Of a stretch of DNA of 64,000 bases, positions 17,467-26,422 are shown piece by piece; within the stretch, counting starts at the first letter, position 1, and every line of letters starts with the position of its first letter. The translations under genes and the position numbers were made by a program. The notes below the pieces were generated by a model. That model made no database searches. It worked only from the letters and a program-made list of their open reading frames with translations, and was not told the origin of the DNA. Origin of the DNA: Hufsiella ginkgonis (GTDB taxonomy: Bacteria; Bacteroidota; Bacteroidia; Sphingobacteriales; Sphingobacteriaceae); NCBI RefSeq assembly GCF_009834915.1, contig NZ_WVHS01000001.1, positions 1,054,001 through 1,118,000 of the forward strand, read 5' to 3'.

Positions 17467-17586
17467 GCAATCAGCTATCGGCAGTCAGCTATCAGCTTCG
17501 TTATAACGCCGGCACAAGCTGGAACTAATTGCCGGAGCGCTCCCGTAAAACGCGATACCGGAAGCTGACTGCCGATAACTGATTGC
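17467..17586. repeat. Long inverted repeat with clustered GCTGA-type units
   Basis: Arms at 17467-17490 and 17563-17586 are reverse complements with one mismatch in 24 bases, separated by 72 bases. The flank 17587-17634 continues with tandem variants of CTGATTGCTGA and CTGATAGCTGA up to the end of the cyanophycin synthetase gene. The element fills the gap between cphA and the efp promoter. It could be an extragenic palindromic repeat or a transcript-end structure for cphA. Confidence 0.75.
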
Positions 17587-17634
17587 TGACGGCTGATTGC
17601 TGATAGCTGACGGCTGATTACTGACAACTGACCA

Positions 17635-20256
17635 CTACAAGATCCCTGCCTCCCTGTCCTGGTACCTTTGCACCGTATCTACTGCGTGGCTTACCGAGTC
17701 GCTTACAATGGTGAGCTGCCAGTTTTCTTTCATGTGTTCGATGGCGTATTTCAGGGCATCGTCGCCTTTCGGGATGATCTTGATCCCGATCTCCGGCTTC
17801 ACCTCTTTAATTCCTTCCAGTAGCAGCTGGATGATGTTATCGTACGTTCTCCCGCGAAGGTATTTCTCCTGGCAGATGATAATATCGTCGAACATCTCTG
17901 CGCTGATGCGCCCAATTTCGCGGATGTCTTCATCGCGCCGGTCGCCGGTACCGGAAATAATGCCGGTAAAATGCTTCGCATCCATGGTTTTAAGGTACTG
18001 TTGCACACCGCGCAATCCGTCGGGGTTGTGGGCATGATCTACCAGGATCTTAAAATCTTTAAAGTGGAAAAGGTTCATCCTGCCGGGCGTTTGCGCGGCA
18101 GAGGGGATAAAAGTTTCGAGCGCAAGGCGGATATCTTCGGTCTTAAATCCCCACAGGAACGTAGCCAGCGTGGCGGCGAGCGCGTTCTGCGTCATAAAGC
18201 CCACGGAACCGTTAAAGGTGATGGGAATGTGGGTCACTTTCTCGATACGGATCTTCCAGTCGCCTTTTTTGATGGTAAGAAAGCCGTTTTCGAATACAGC
18301 GGCTACGCCGTTGTTGCGGCAATGCTCCACCACCACGGGGTTGTCTTCGTTCATGGAAAAATACGCCACGTTGCAGTGAGTGGTTTTTTTGCCGACCCGC
18401 ACGCAATGGGCATTGTCGGCATTTAATACTGCCCAACCATCTTTCTTAACAGAGTCGGTGAGGATAGACTTTACACGGGTAAGGTCTTCCAGCGTGTGGA
18501 TGTCGGATATCCCGAGGTGATCTTCCTGGATATTGGTGATCACGGCGATGTCGCAGCGACTAAACCCGAGACCTGCCCTCAGCATCCCGCCGCGGGCGGT
18601 TTCGAGCACGGCAAACTCTACCGTGGGATCTTTAAGCACAAATTCGGCGCTTACCGGTCCCGTGGTATCGCCCTTAAGCAGCATCGAATTCTGGATGTAT
18701 ACCCCATCCGACGTGGTATAACCCACCCGGTACCCGTTATTTTTTATGATGTGCGCAATTAAACGTGTGGTGGTTGTTTTCCCGTTGGTGCCCGTTACCG
18801 CGATAATCGGGATTCTTGCCGATTTCCCGGGAGGATACAACATATCGATCACCGGGGCGGCTACGTTCCTTGGCAATCCTTCGCCCGGTGCGAGGTGCAT
18901 ACGAAAACCGGGGGCCGCATTTACCTCCAGCACTACGCCGCCCGTTTCAGAAAGCGGCTCGGTAAGGTTATGCGCCATAATATCGATCCCGCAGATGTCC
19001 AGGCCGATCACGCGGGCAATGCGCTCGCACATAAATACATTATAGGGATGCACCATGTCGGTAACGTCGATGGAGGTGCCACCTGTGCTCAGATTGGCGG
19101 TCGATTTGAGGAATACTTCTTCGCCTGCCGGCGGAATGGATTGCAGGGTATATCCTTTCTTTTCGAGCAGGTCGAGGGTATCGCGGTCAACGGTGATCTC
19201 GGTAAGCACGTTCTCATGCCCGTACCCGCGGCGCGGGTCCTGGTTTTCGATCGTGATCAGCTCCTGCACGGTATGTGTACCATCGCCTTTTACATGTGCC
19301 GGTACGCGCTGGGCGGCGGCCACCATGCGGTTATCTATCACCAGGATACGAAAATCGTAACCGGTAATGAATTTCTCGAGGATCACTTTCCGCGAATATT
19401 TCTGCGCATGCGCGAGGGCTGCAACCGCCTCCTCATGGGTTTTTACGTTTATGGAAGCGCCTTTGCCGTGGTTCCCGTTCAACGGCTTAAACACCAGCGG
19501 GTAGCCCGTGCTTTTAATGGCCCTCTCCAGTTCGTCGAGGTTCGAAACCGTAGCGCCTTTGGCCACCGGGATGGCCTGTTCCTGGAGCATGCGCTTGGTT
19601 TCTTCCTTATCAGATGCGATATCAACCGCGATGCTGCTTGTTTTATCGGTCATGGTTGCGCGAAAGCGTACCTGGTTTTTCCCGTACCCCAGCTGTACCA
19701 GCGAGCTGCTGTTGAGCCGGATAAATGGGATATCGCGCGCTACGGCCTCGTCTACGATAGAGCCGGTGCTTGGTCCGAAACGCTCGCGCTCGCGCATCCT
19801 GCGCATCTCGGTAATGTCTTTTTCAAGGTCGTACCCGGCGCCAACGATCAGCGCTTCTGCTACCGCCACGGCGGCATTGGCGGCATACACCCCTACTTTT
19901 TCTTCTAAATAGGCAAATACTACATTATAAATCCCGGGTGTTTTCGTTTGCCTGGTACGGCCGAAGCCGACATCCATCCCCGCCAGGGTTTGGATCTCGA
20001 GGGCAATATGTTCCACTACATGCCCCATCCAGGTACCGGCGATTACACGCTCAAAAAAACCTCCCTCGTGGCCCGGCGAGCAGCGATGGGTATACAGGCT
20101 GGGTATCAGCGTTTCCAAACGCTCTTTAAAACCGTCGATCTGGCTGGTAGGTTTATGCTCCATCTCGCCAAGATCGAGGCGCATCTGGATTAATTTTTTT
20201 CGGCGGATAGACCATATATTAGGTCCCCTCAGAACCTGGATGCTGATGATTTTCAT
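17635..20256 (-). CDS. cphA: Cyanophycin synthetase
   Basis: 873 residues, the normal length. The N-terminal domain (MKIISIQVLRGPNIWS...MGHVVEHIALEIQTLAGM...GRTRQT) is specific to CphA. An ATP-grasp domain follows (PLVFKPLNGNHGKGASINVKTH near residue 260; EVNAAPGFRMHLAP), then a Mur-ligase-like domain (AVTGTNGKTTTTRLI near residue 490; ETARGGMLRAGLGF; DHAHNPDGLRG). The enzyme builds multi-L-arginyl-poly-L-aspartate without a ribosome, adding Asp through the ATP-grasp site and Arg through the Mur-like site. It is divergent from cphB with about 260 bases between them. Starting at ATG 20256 gives the conserved N-terminus. Confidence 0.96.
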   Translation of the reverse strand: MKIISIQVLRGPNIWSIRRKKLIQMRLDLGEMEHKPTSQIDGFKERLETLIPSLYTHRCSPGHEGGFFERVIAGTWMGHVVEHIALEIQTLAGMDVGFGRTRQTKTPGIYNVVFAYLEEKVGVYAANAAVAVAEALIVGAGYDLEKDITEMRRMRERERFGPSTGSIVDEAVARDIPFIRLNSSSLVQLGYGKNQVRFRATMTDKTSSIAVDIASDKEETKRMLQEQAIPVAKGATVSNLDELERAIKSTGYPLVFKPLNGNHGKGASINVKTHEEAVAALAHAQKYSRKVILEKFITGYDFRILVIDNRMVAAAQRVPAHVKGDGTHTVQELITIENQDPRRGYGHENVLTEITVDRDTLDLLEKKGYTLQSIPPAGEEVFLKSTANLSTGGTSIDVTDMVHPYNVFMCERIARVIGLDICGIDIMAHNLTEPLSETGGVVLEVNAAPGFRMHLAPGEGLPRNVAAPVIDMLYPPGKSARIPIIAVTGTNGKTTTTRLIAHIIKNNGYRVGYTTSDGVYIQNSMLLKGDTTGPVSAEFVLKDPTVEFAVLETARGGMLRAGLGFSRCDIAVITNIQEDHLGISDIHTLEDLTRVKSILTDSVKKDGWAVLNADNAHCVRVGKKTTHCNVAYFSMNEDNPVVVEHCRNNGVAAVFENGFLTIKKGDWKIRIEKVTHIPITFNGSVGFMTQNALAATLATFLWGFKTEDIRLALETFIPSAAQTPGRMNLFHFKDFKILVDHAHNPDGLRGVQQYLKTMDAKHFTGIISGTGDRRDEDIREIGRISAEMFDDIIICQEKYLRGRTYDNIIQLLLEGIKEVKPEIGIKIIPKGDDALKYAIEHMKENWQLTIVSDSVSHAVDTVQRYQDREAGIL

Positions 20257-20463
20257 GGCTGATTTCTTTCTTTGAGCGTCGGCTTTACGCTTTCCCCGAC
20301 CGCATAACGTTGGAGCAATTTAGAAAGTTTTTGATAAATGAGCTAAAGCTGAAAGCATAAAGCAGATAGGACGATCCTTATATCAGGTGAAACGTGTTTG
20401 AGGGCGGCAACCATGCCTTCTGCCTTAACCTGCCGGCTTTTGCCCCGATGTTGTCAATTATGC

Positions 20464-20493
20464 TTGATCATTACCCGATCTTTAATATATTTG
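20464..20493 (+). promoter_or_regulatory. Promoter of cphB, Bacteroidota type
   Basis: TTG at 20464-20466, a 19-base spacer and TATATTTG at 20486-20493 form an excellent match to the Bacteroidota consensus. Transcription should begin a few bases later, leaving a leader of about 20 bases before the ATG at 20519. Confidence 0.75.
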
Positions 20494-20518
20494 GCCATAA
20501 TGCACGAAACTCGCGGAT

Positions 20519-21427
20519 ATGGTCCCTAAGGGAAAACTTGTAATTATTGGCGGAGCGGTTGATCTGGGCAGTACCTTAAGTTACAACGAAAACATCAGTC
20601 ACCCGCATTATATCAAGTTCTTTGAGCGCGGTATTCTCCGTCGCATCATCACCGAATCGGCCAGTCACGGGGATCCCAGCGTGGAAGTGGTTACCACCGC
20701 TTCCCAGATTCCCGACATCGTGGGCGCCGAATACATCAGCTCTTTTAAACAGCTGCAGGTAAACAACGTACACACGATCGACATTAAGTCGCGCGACGAC
20801 GCCAACAAACCCGAATACCTCGAGCGCATCCGCAAAGCGGACGTGGTAATGTTTACCGGCGGCGACCAGCTGCGGCTTAGCGCCATCTTCGGCGGCACCG
20901 AATTTCTCAAGATCCTGCGTACCCGGTATGTCGAAGATCATTTCGTAGTGGCAGGCACCTCAGCTGGGGCGGCAGCGGCCTCCACCAACATGATCTATCG
21001 CGGCAGCAGCAGCGAGGCCCTGATTAAAGGAGAGGTACAGATCACCGGCGGACTAGGCTTTATAGACGGTGTGATCATCGATACGCATTTCGTACAACGT
21101 GGCAGGATTGGCCGGTTATTATACGCGGTGGCCAGTAATCCAGGCATGCTCGGTATCGGGCTGGGCGAAGATGCGGGCCTCCTCATTACCGAGGGCTCGT
21201 GCATGGAAGCCATCGGATCGGGCCTCACCATGCTGGTGGATGGCCGGTACATCAGTGAAACCAGTATTTACGATGTAGAAATGGGATCGCCGGTTTCTAT
21301 CGACAACCTGAAAGTGCATGTGATGTCGATCTTCGATAAATACGACCTGCATAAACATAAGCTGATCATCAACAAAGCTATTAAAGTAGAAGAAGATGTG
21401 TACCTGAAGGTGAAGGACTATGATTAG
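20519..21427 (+). CDS. cphB: Cyanophycinase
   Basis: 302 residues of the S51-type peptidase fold. The nucleophile Ser148 sits in GTSAGAAA; GKLVIIGGAVD at the start and MFTGGDQLRL before the nucleophile are family features. The enzyme cuts cyanophycin into beta-Asp-Arg dipeptides. It stands divergent to cphA and 48 bases before the isoaspartyl peptidase gene, which would finish the breakdown. No signal peptide is seen, so it acts on intracellular granules. Confidence 0.95.
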   Translation: MVPKGKLVIIGGAVDLGSTLSYNENISHPHYIKFFERGILRRIITESASHGDPSVEVVTTASQIPDIVGAEYISSFKQLQVNNVHTIDIKSRDDANKPEYLERIRKADVVMFTGGDQLRLSAIFGGTEFLKILRTRYVEDHFVVAGTSAGAAAASTNMIYRGSSSEALIKGEVQITGGLGFIDGVIIDTHFVQRGRIGRLLYAVASNPGMLGIGLGEDAGLLITEGSCMEAIGSGLTMLVDGRYISETSIYDVEMGSPVSIDNLKVHVMSIFDKYDLHKHKLIINKAIKVEEDVYLKVKDYD

Positions 21428-21475
21428 TTATCAGTTGCCAGGAGCCAGTTTGGCAGCGTTGTAAAATGAAGTAGA

Positions 21476-22324
21476 ATGAAACCAAAACTGATCATACACG
21501 GCGGTTTTTTCAGCGAATCGGCAACCAACCAGGAGGTAAAAGCCGCCAAACAGCAGGCGTTGAAAGACGCTGCCGCAAAGGCGCACGAATACCTGCTCCG
21601 CCATACCGCCCTGCAAACCGTTATTTACGCCGTGGAGCTGCTGGAAAATTGTGACCTGTTTAACGCCGGCACCGGCTCCCAGATCCAAAGTGATGGAAAG
21701 ATCCGTTTAAGTGCTTCCCTGATGGATGGCGACACGAAAAAGTTCTCGGGCGTGATAAACATCGAAGAAGTAAAAAATCCCATCCGCATTGCGGAAAAAC
21801 TGCTCTCTTACGAGGATAAAGTACTAAGCGGCAGCGAGGCACAGCATTTTGCCCGCCAGATCGGCTTCGGATATTACAACCCCGAGATCAAACAGCGCCG
21901 CGGGGAATACCTGCAAAAGCTTAACGATTCCATCCGGTTGGGTACCGTGGGCTGTGTAGCACTCGATGCGGAAGGCAAACTGGCAGCCGCTACGTCCACC
22001 GGTGGTAAAGGTTTCGAAATACCCGGCCGCGTAAGCGATTCGGCTACGGTAGCCGGTAACTACGTCAACGAATTTGCCGGCATTTCCTGCACGGGCGTGG
22101 GCGAAGACATTGTAAGCGGCGCCCTTGCCGCGAAAATTGTAACCCGCGTAACCGACGGATTTTCGTTAAAAGATGCTTGTGAAAAATCGTTTAACGAGTT
22201 AAAATCGTTTAATGGTTTTGCAGGAGTGATTGGGATCGCTGCTAACGGCGATGTTTACCACACCGATTCGCATCCTTATATGGTGTGGGCGGCGTTTGAC
22301 GGGGAAGTAACCGTATTCGAGTAA
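21476..22324 (+). CDS. iaaA: Isoaspartyl peptidase / plant-type L-asparaginase
   Basis: 282 residues of the Ntn-hydrolase class. LIIHGGFF opens the chain, LFNAGTGSQIQSDGKIRLSASLMDG is the substrate-side loop, and Thr157 in RLGTVGCVALD is the residue that becomes the N-terminal nucleophile after self-cleavage; TSTGGKGFEIPGRVSDSA follows. The enzyme hydrolyses beta-aspartyl dipeptides, here very probably the beta-Asp-Arg released by cyanophycinase. It is slightly shorter than typical members (about 310). It likely shares the cphB transcript. Confidence 0.92.
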   Translation: MKPKLIIHGGFFSESATNQEVKAAKQQALKDAAAKAHEYLLRHTALQTVIYAVELLENCDLFNAGTGSQIQSDGKIRLSASLMDGDTKKFSGVINIEEVKNPIRIAEKLLSYEDKVLSGSEAQHFARQIGFGYYNPEIKQRRGEYLQKLNDSIRLGTVGCVALDAEGKLAAATSTGGKGFEIPGRVSDSATVAGNYVNEFAGISCTGVGEDIVSGALAAKIVTRVTDGFSLKDACEKSFNELKSFNGFAGVIGIAANGDVYHTDSHPYMVWAAFDGEVTVFE

Positions 22325-22449
22325 AAACCTGTTAACCTCCTATTTGCGCGGCAACTGTTCCCGGTACGCCGCTCTCCTTACCCGGAAACGAGATTTCTCA
22401 AACAAATCGGGATGACGGCCGGTAGTTTATTCGACACTTCGCTTGCAGC

Positions 22450-23769
22450 ATGGCCCTCACCACATTCGCCGCCTTCCGTTCACGCAACTACCGTCTCTAT
22501 TTTGCCGGGCAGTCTGTTTCGCTTATTGGCACCTGGATGCAGAAAACGGCCGTAAGCTGGGTGATCTACGCACAAACGCAATCGAAGTTTATGCTCGGGC
22601 TTACGCTTTTTGCGAGCTTGTTCCCTTCGTTCGTATTCTCGTTCCTGGGCGGTGTTATGAGCGACCGGTACAACCGCTACCGGCTGTTGCTGGGCACCCA
22701 GGTGGCTTCTATGGTACAGGCTGTGCTGCTGGTAACGGTAATATGGGCGTTTGAAACGAACCTGGGCGCGGGAGGCGCGCCGCGCGGCGGGATGACGGTG
22801 GTATGGTGGGTTATCGCCTTGAGTGCGGTGCTTGGATTTATCAACGCCTTTGATGTGCCGGCAAGGCAATCACTGGTGTATGAGCTGGTTGACGATAAAG
22901 CGTTGCTGCCCAACGCGCTGGCGCTTAACTCATCCATGGTGAACCTTTCGCGGCTTATCGGCCCTGCGCTGGCAGGCCTGGCGTTGGAAGGATTGGGCGA
23001 TGTGTTCTGCTTTGCGCTCAATGCAGCTAGTTTCCTGGCGGTGATCGCATCGCTGCTGGCCATGCGGCTCCCGAAACAGGTAGTGAAGGAACATTCCAGG
23101 AAGCTGGGCCAGGAACTGAAGGATGGCCTGGCCTACATCCGCAATACGCCGGCCATCAGCTATATCCTGGTAATGCTGGCCCTGGTAAGCCTGCTGGTGC
23201 TGCCTTACAGTACCTTAATCCCGGTTTACGCGCGCGATATTTTTAAGGGCAGCGCCTCCACCTTCGGGGTTATCGATAGCGTCATCGGCCTTGGCGCTTT
23301 CTCGGGCGCCCTGTTCCTGGCATCGCTTAAACCCGGGCGCGATCTTCGGAAGATATTGGCTGCCAACACCCTGGTGTTCGGCGCGGGGCTTGTACTGTTC
23401 TCGCATACGGAGCTTTATTGGCTGGCGTTGGTATTCGCGGTAATTACAGGGTTCGGCATGATGTCGCAGATCACCATCAGCAATACGCTCATTCAAACTA
23501 CGGCGTCGCCGGAAATGCGGGGAAGGGTGATCAGCTTTTATGCCATGGCATTCTTTGGTATGCAGCCCCTGGGCGGGCTGCTCATCGGGTCGGTTTCGCA
23601 GGTGATCGGCGTGCCCAACACAGTTATGGCGCAGGGGATTGCCGCGTTATTGATAGGCGGTCTTCATTTCCGGTTCCTGAAAAAAGAACGGGTAAAAAAA
23701 TTGGAAGAGCTACGCCGGGCAAGGGGCATGCGGGTGTTAACAGACGATGCGCCCGTGGTGGTGAATTGA
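22450..23769 (+). CDS. MFS transporter, EntS-like group
   Basis: 439 residues with about twelve membrane segments. FRSRNYRLYFAGQSVSLIGTWMQ at the start and the loop GVMSDRYNRYRLLLGTQ are typical of the MFS_3 group that includes the enterobactin exporter EntS. ALNSSMVNLSRLIGPALAGL is another group hallmark. It ends in a short charged tail. The substrate cannot be deduced; export of a small molecule is likely. It converges with the metal ATPase gene, leaving only 7 bases. Confidence 0.88.
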   Translation: MALTTFAAFRSRNYRLYFAGQSVSLIGTWMQKTAVSWVIYAQTQSKFMLGLTLFASLFPSFVFSFLGGVMSDRYNRYRLLLGTQVASMVQAVLLVTVIWAFETNLGAGGAPRGGMTVVWWVIALSAVLGFINAFDVPARQSLVYELVDDKALLPNALALNSSMVNLSRLIGPALAGLALEGLGDVFCFALNAASFLAVIASLLAMRLPKQVVKEHSRKLGQELKDGLAYIRNTPAISYILVMLALVSLLVLPYSTLIPVYARDIFKGSASTFGVIDSVIGLGAFSGALFLASLKPGRDLRKILAANTLVFGAGLVLFSHTELYWLALVFAVITGFGMMSQITISNTLIQTTASPEMRGRVISFYAMAFFGMQPLGGLLIGSVSQVIGVPNTVMAQGIAALLIGGLHFRFLKKERVKKLEELRRARGMRVLTDDAPVVVN

Positions 23770-23776
23770 GCTCCGT

Positions 23777-25744
23777 TTACCCGCCGGGCTTTTTTCCCTG
23801 GATCCTTACCGCATTTAAGATCGCCAGCAGCGCAACCCCCACATCCGCGATCACCGCTTCCCATAGATTGGCTACGCCGCTGGCCCCCAACACCAGTACC
23901 AGCACCTTGATCCCCATGGCCAGTATAATGTTCTGCCAAACGATGGTACGGGTGATCTTCCCGATCTTTATCGCCGAAACGATCTTTGAGGGTTGATCGT
24001 TCTGGATCACGATATCGGCCGTTTCAATGGCGGCATCGCTCCCCAATCCCCCCATTGCAATGCCCGCATCCGCCAATGCGATCACGGGAGCGTCGTTCAC
24101 GCCATCGCCGGCGAATGCGATTCGGTAGCCCTGGTCGCGCAACTCCTGCACCTTTTCCACTTTGCCTTCCGGAAGAAGATCGCCGAAAGCCCGGTCGATG
24201 CCAAGCTGCCCGGCCACATCGGTTACCACGCCCTGTTTATCACCAGAAAGCATTACCGTTTTTATGTTAAGCGCATGCAGCTGCTTTATTGCCTGCGCCG
24301 CATCTTCCTTCATTTCGTCGGCTATAACGAGGTAACCGGCATACACGCCGTCTATGGCCACCAGCACTAAGGTTTGCGCAATTGCGTCGATGGCTGCGGG
24401 ATAGCTCACGGAAAACTTCTTCAGTAGCCTGGCATTGCCGGCAAGTACCTCCCTGCCCTCTGCCATCCCCTTTAATCCATGGCCTGCAATTTCTTCTATC
24501 TTGTCGGCCTTGCCGGAAATGTTCCCGCCTGCATACGCTGTAACGGCACGCGCAACAGGATGTGTGGAGTTAGCCTCGAGCGTGGCAGCCATGCGCACCA
24601 ATTCCTTTTCATCGGCATTTGCGGCAACTACTTGCTGTACCTTGAAAACGCCTTTGGTAAGCGTGCCTGTTTTATCCATCACCACCATGTTCACCCTGGT
24701 AACCACATCCAGGAAATTACCCCCTTTAAACAGGATCCCGTTTCGCGATGCGAGGCCAACTCCGCCGAAATATCCCAGCGGAATGGAAACCACCAGCGCA
24801 CACGGGCAACTGATCACCAGGAATACCAGCGCCCGGTAAAACCATTGGTTGAACACGTAATCGTCCACGAAAAAGAACGGTACCAGGCAAACCGCCAGGG
24901 CAAGGAAAAACACGATCGGCGTATATATCCTGGCAAACCTGGAGATAAACAACTGTGTTTGAGATTTCCGGGCGGTGGCGTCCTGCACCATTTCCAGGAT
25001 CCGGCTTAGCTTACTATCCTTAAACAGGGCGGTAACCTTTATTTCGGCCAGCAACTGGAGGTTGACCATCCCGGCCAGTACCTGCTCGCCGCCCGCTTTG
25101 GTATCAGGCTTGCTTTCTCCCGTAAGGGAAGCCGTATTAAACGTTGCTTTCGGCGAAACCAGCGTGCCGTCCAGCGCAACCTTCTCACCGGGCTTTACCT
25201 GGATGATCTCACCGGGCTTCACCTCCGACGGATGAACTTCCAATACCTGGCCGTCCCGGGTTACGCTTACCGTATCCGGCCGGATATCCAGTAACGCCCT
25301 GATATTGCCCTTCGCCTTATTTACCGCAGCGTCCTGGAACCACTCGCCGATGCAGTAAAACACCATAACGCCCACTCCCTCGCTGTAAGCGCCAATGTAA
25401 AAGGCGCCCAGGGTAGCGACAGACATCAGCACGAACTCGTTAAACACATCACCTCTTTTCAGTTTCCGGAAAGCCAGGTCGAGCACCCGCCATCCCGACA
25501 GCAGCCAGGCGATACCATAAATAACCAGGTTAACAAATGAAGTAAAAACAGTATGGAAACCGTATTCCAGGGTAAGCATTATCGCCAGGATCAGCATCGC
25601 GGCGAGCAGGTCCCAGTGTGATCGCCAGCCCGGGCCGCCGTGATCATGGTCATGATCGTGTTCCTCCTGCGGCTTGTGTTGGTGTGTATGTTTCTGGCCA
25701 TCATGGCAGCAATCGCCATGAGGTTGACGCTTATTCATTTCCAT
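23777..25744 (-). CDS. Heavy-metal P1B-type ATPase (Zn/Cd/Co type)
   Basis: About 655 residues from ATG 25744 (MEMNKRQPHGDCC); a frame to 25804 adds 20 residues without support. The N-terminus is a His-rich stretch (HTHQHK, HDHDHDH) in place of a full HMA domain. The TGES phosphatase loop (SLTGESKPD), the SCPCAL metal site in the membrane, the DKTGTLTKG phosphorylation site (Asp357), the HP motif (STHPVARAV) and GDGVNDAP hinge are all present. CPC with this N-terminus fits Zn/Cd/Pb export rather than copper. The Fur-family gene lies 40 bases upstream on the same strand. Confidence 0.93.
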   Translation of the reverse strand: MEMNKRQPHGDCCHDGQKHTHQHKPQEEHDHDHDHGGPGWRSHWDLLAAMLILAIMLTLEYGFHTVFTSFVNLVIYGIAWLLSGWRVLDLAFRKLKRGDVFNEFVLMSVATLGAFYIGAYSEGVGVMVFYCIGEWFQDAAVNKAKGNIRALLDIRPDTVSVTRDGQVLEVHPSEVKPGEIIQVKPGEKVALDGTLVSPKATFNTASLTGESKPDTKAGGEQVLAGMVNLQLLAEIKVTALFKDSKLSRILEMVQDATARKSQTQLFISRFARIYTPIVFFLALAVCLVPFFFVDDYVFNQWFYRALVFLVISCPCALVVSIPLGYFGGVGLASRNGILFKGGNFLDVVTRVNMVVMDKTGTLTKGVFKVQQVVAANADEKELVRMAATLEANSTHPVARAVTAYAGGNISGKADKIEEIAGHGLKGMAEGREVLAGNARLLKKFSVSYPAAIDAIAQTLVLVAIDGVYAGYLVIADEMKEDAAQAIKQLHALNIKTVMLSGDKQGVVTDVAGQLGIDRAFGDLLPEGKVEKVQELRDQGYRIAFAGDGVNDAPVIALADAGIAMGGLGSDAAIETADIVIQNDQPSKIVSAIKIGKITRTIVWQNIILAMGIKVLVLVLGASGVANLWEAVIADVGVALLAILNAVRIQGKKPGG

Positions 25745-25784
25745 GTTACAAAGGAACGCATATATGCCATGCAATGGGATTGCA

Positions 25785-26201
25785 TTATGCCTGGCAGGCG
25801 GCACAGGTGCCTTTTACCACCAGGTTTACTTCCCGGGCGGTAAAGCCTCCCGGCAGGGATACCTCCGGTATAACAGACTTAGGCAGGCAAAAAGTTTCTT
25901 TACAGGCGCTGCAGTAAAAGTGAACGTGTAAATCGTGATGCGCACCAGCATTGCAATTTTCGTGACACAGGGCATATTTCGGAGAACCGGTACCATCTTC
26001 AATGGAATGGGCGATTCCGTTTTCTTCAAAGGTTTTGAGCGTACGGTAGATCGTGATCCGGTCGGCCGGCGCCAACCCGCGCTCAATGTCGGAAAGACTC
26101 ACCGCTGCCGGTTGTGCTTCCAGGTAATCCAGTACCAGCAACCGCATCGCCGTTGGCGTAACGTGCCTGGATGTGAGCTTTTCTTCGATGCCGCGCGTCA
26201 T
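25785..26201 (-). CDS. Fur-family metal-responsive repressor
   Basis: 138 residues from ATG 26201 (MTRGIEEKLTSRHVTPTAMR); upstream in-frame codons to 26276 are not needed. The winged helix (LSDIERGLAPADRITIYRTLKTFEENGIAHSI) precedes a His/Cys-rich dimer domain (HDLHVHFYCSACKETFCLP, with a closing CAAC), where CxxC pairs form a structural zinc site. The family includes Fur, Zur and PerR. Being directly upstream of a Zn/Cd-type ATPase suggests control of metal balance; the exact metal is open. An 18-base palindrome at 26282-26299 is a candidate operator. Confidence 0.9.
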   Translation of the reverse strand: MTRGIEEKLTSRHVTPTAMRLLVLDYLEAQPAAVSLSDIERGLAPADRITIYRTLKTFEENGIAHSIEDGTGSPKYALCHENCNAGAHHDLHVHFYCSACKETFCLPKSVIPEVSLPGGFTAREVNLVVKGTCAACQA

Positions 26202-26281
26202 GTACCGTATTGATCTTGAGGTAAAGGTACGCAATGAAAGGCAGAGGTATGGTTCCGTCCCCTCGTTATTGAACACCCGAA

Positions 26282-26299
26282 TGTAAAAACGTTTTTACA
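26282..26299. promoter_or_regulatory. Perfect 18-base palindrome, candidate operator
   Basis: TGTAAAAACGTTTTTACA is its own reverse complement. It lies between the Fur-family gene (start 26201, minus) and the efflux operon (first codon 26423, plus), about 80 bases from the first and 30 bases upstream of the -33 element of the second. Fur-family boxes often begin TGTAA and end TTACA, so this is a good candidate for binding by the neighbour. Confidence 0.55.
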
Positions 26300-26327
26300 C
26301 GAATTCTTTGATCCGCATAATTTTTCG

Positions 26328-26358
26328 TTTGAACACCATAGCGTGAATTGTATCTTCG
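26328..26358 (+). promoter_or_regulatory. Promoter of the TolC-RND operon
   Basis: TTTG (26328-26331), a 19-base spacer, and TATCTTCG (26351-26358) match the Bacteroidota promoter form closely, about 65 bases upstream of the first gene. Confidence 0.65.
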
Positions 26359-26422
26359 CCCCTACCTTTGCATTGTTAAATTAGCAATATGCTACATTTA
26401 TCGATGTGATTTTAATAAGGAT

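Noticed and set aside
17467-17634. Possible CRISPR-like array, because of repeated CTGATxGCTGA units
   Set aside because: Units are short, degenerate, directly adjacent and partly inverted, with no spacers of even length and no cas genes nearby.
18895-19908. 337-residue plus-strand open frame inside cphA
   Set aside because: It is the antisense shadow of a well-supported cyanophycin synthetase gene, long only because of G+C-rich codon use.
22450-23769. MFS gene as part of the cyanophycin cluster
   Set aside because: It is separated by 125 bases, has its own likely start region and belongs to a siderophore/drug exporter group with no link to cyanophycin.
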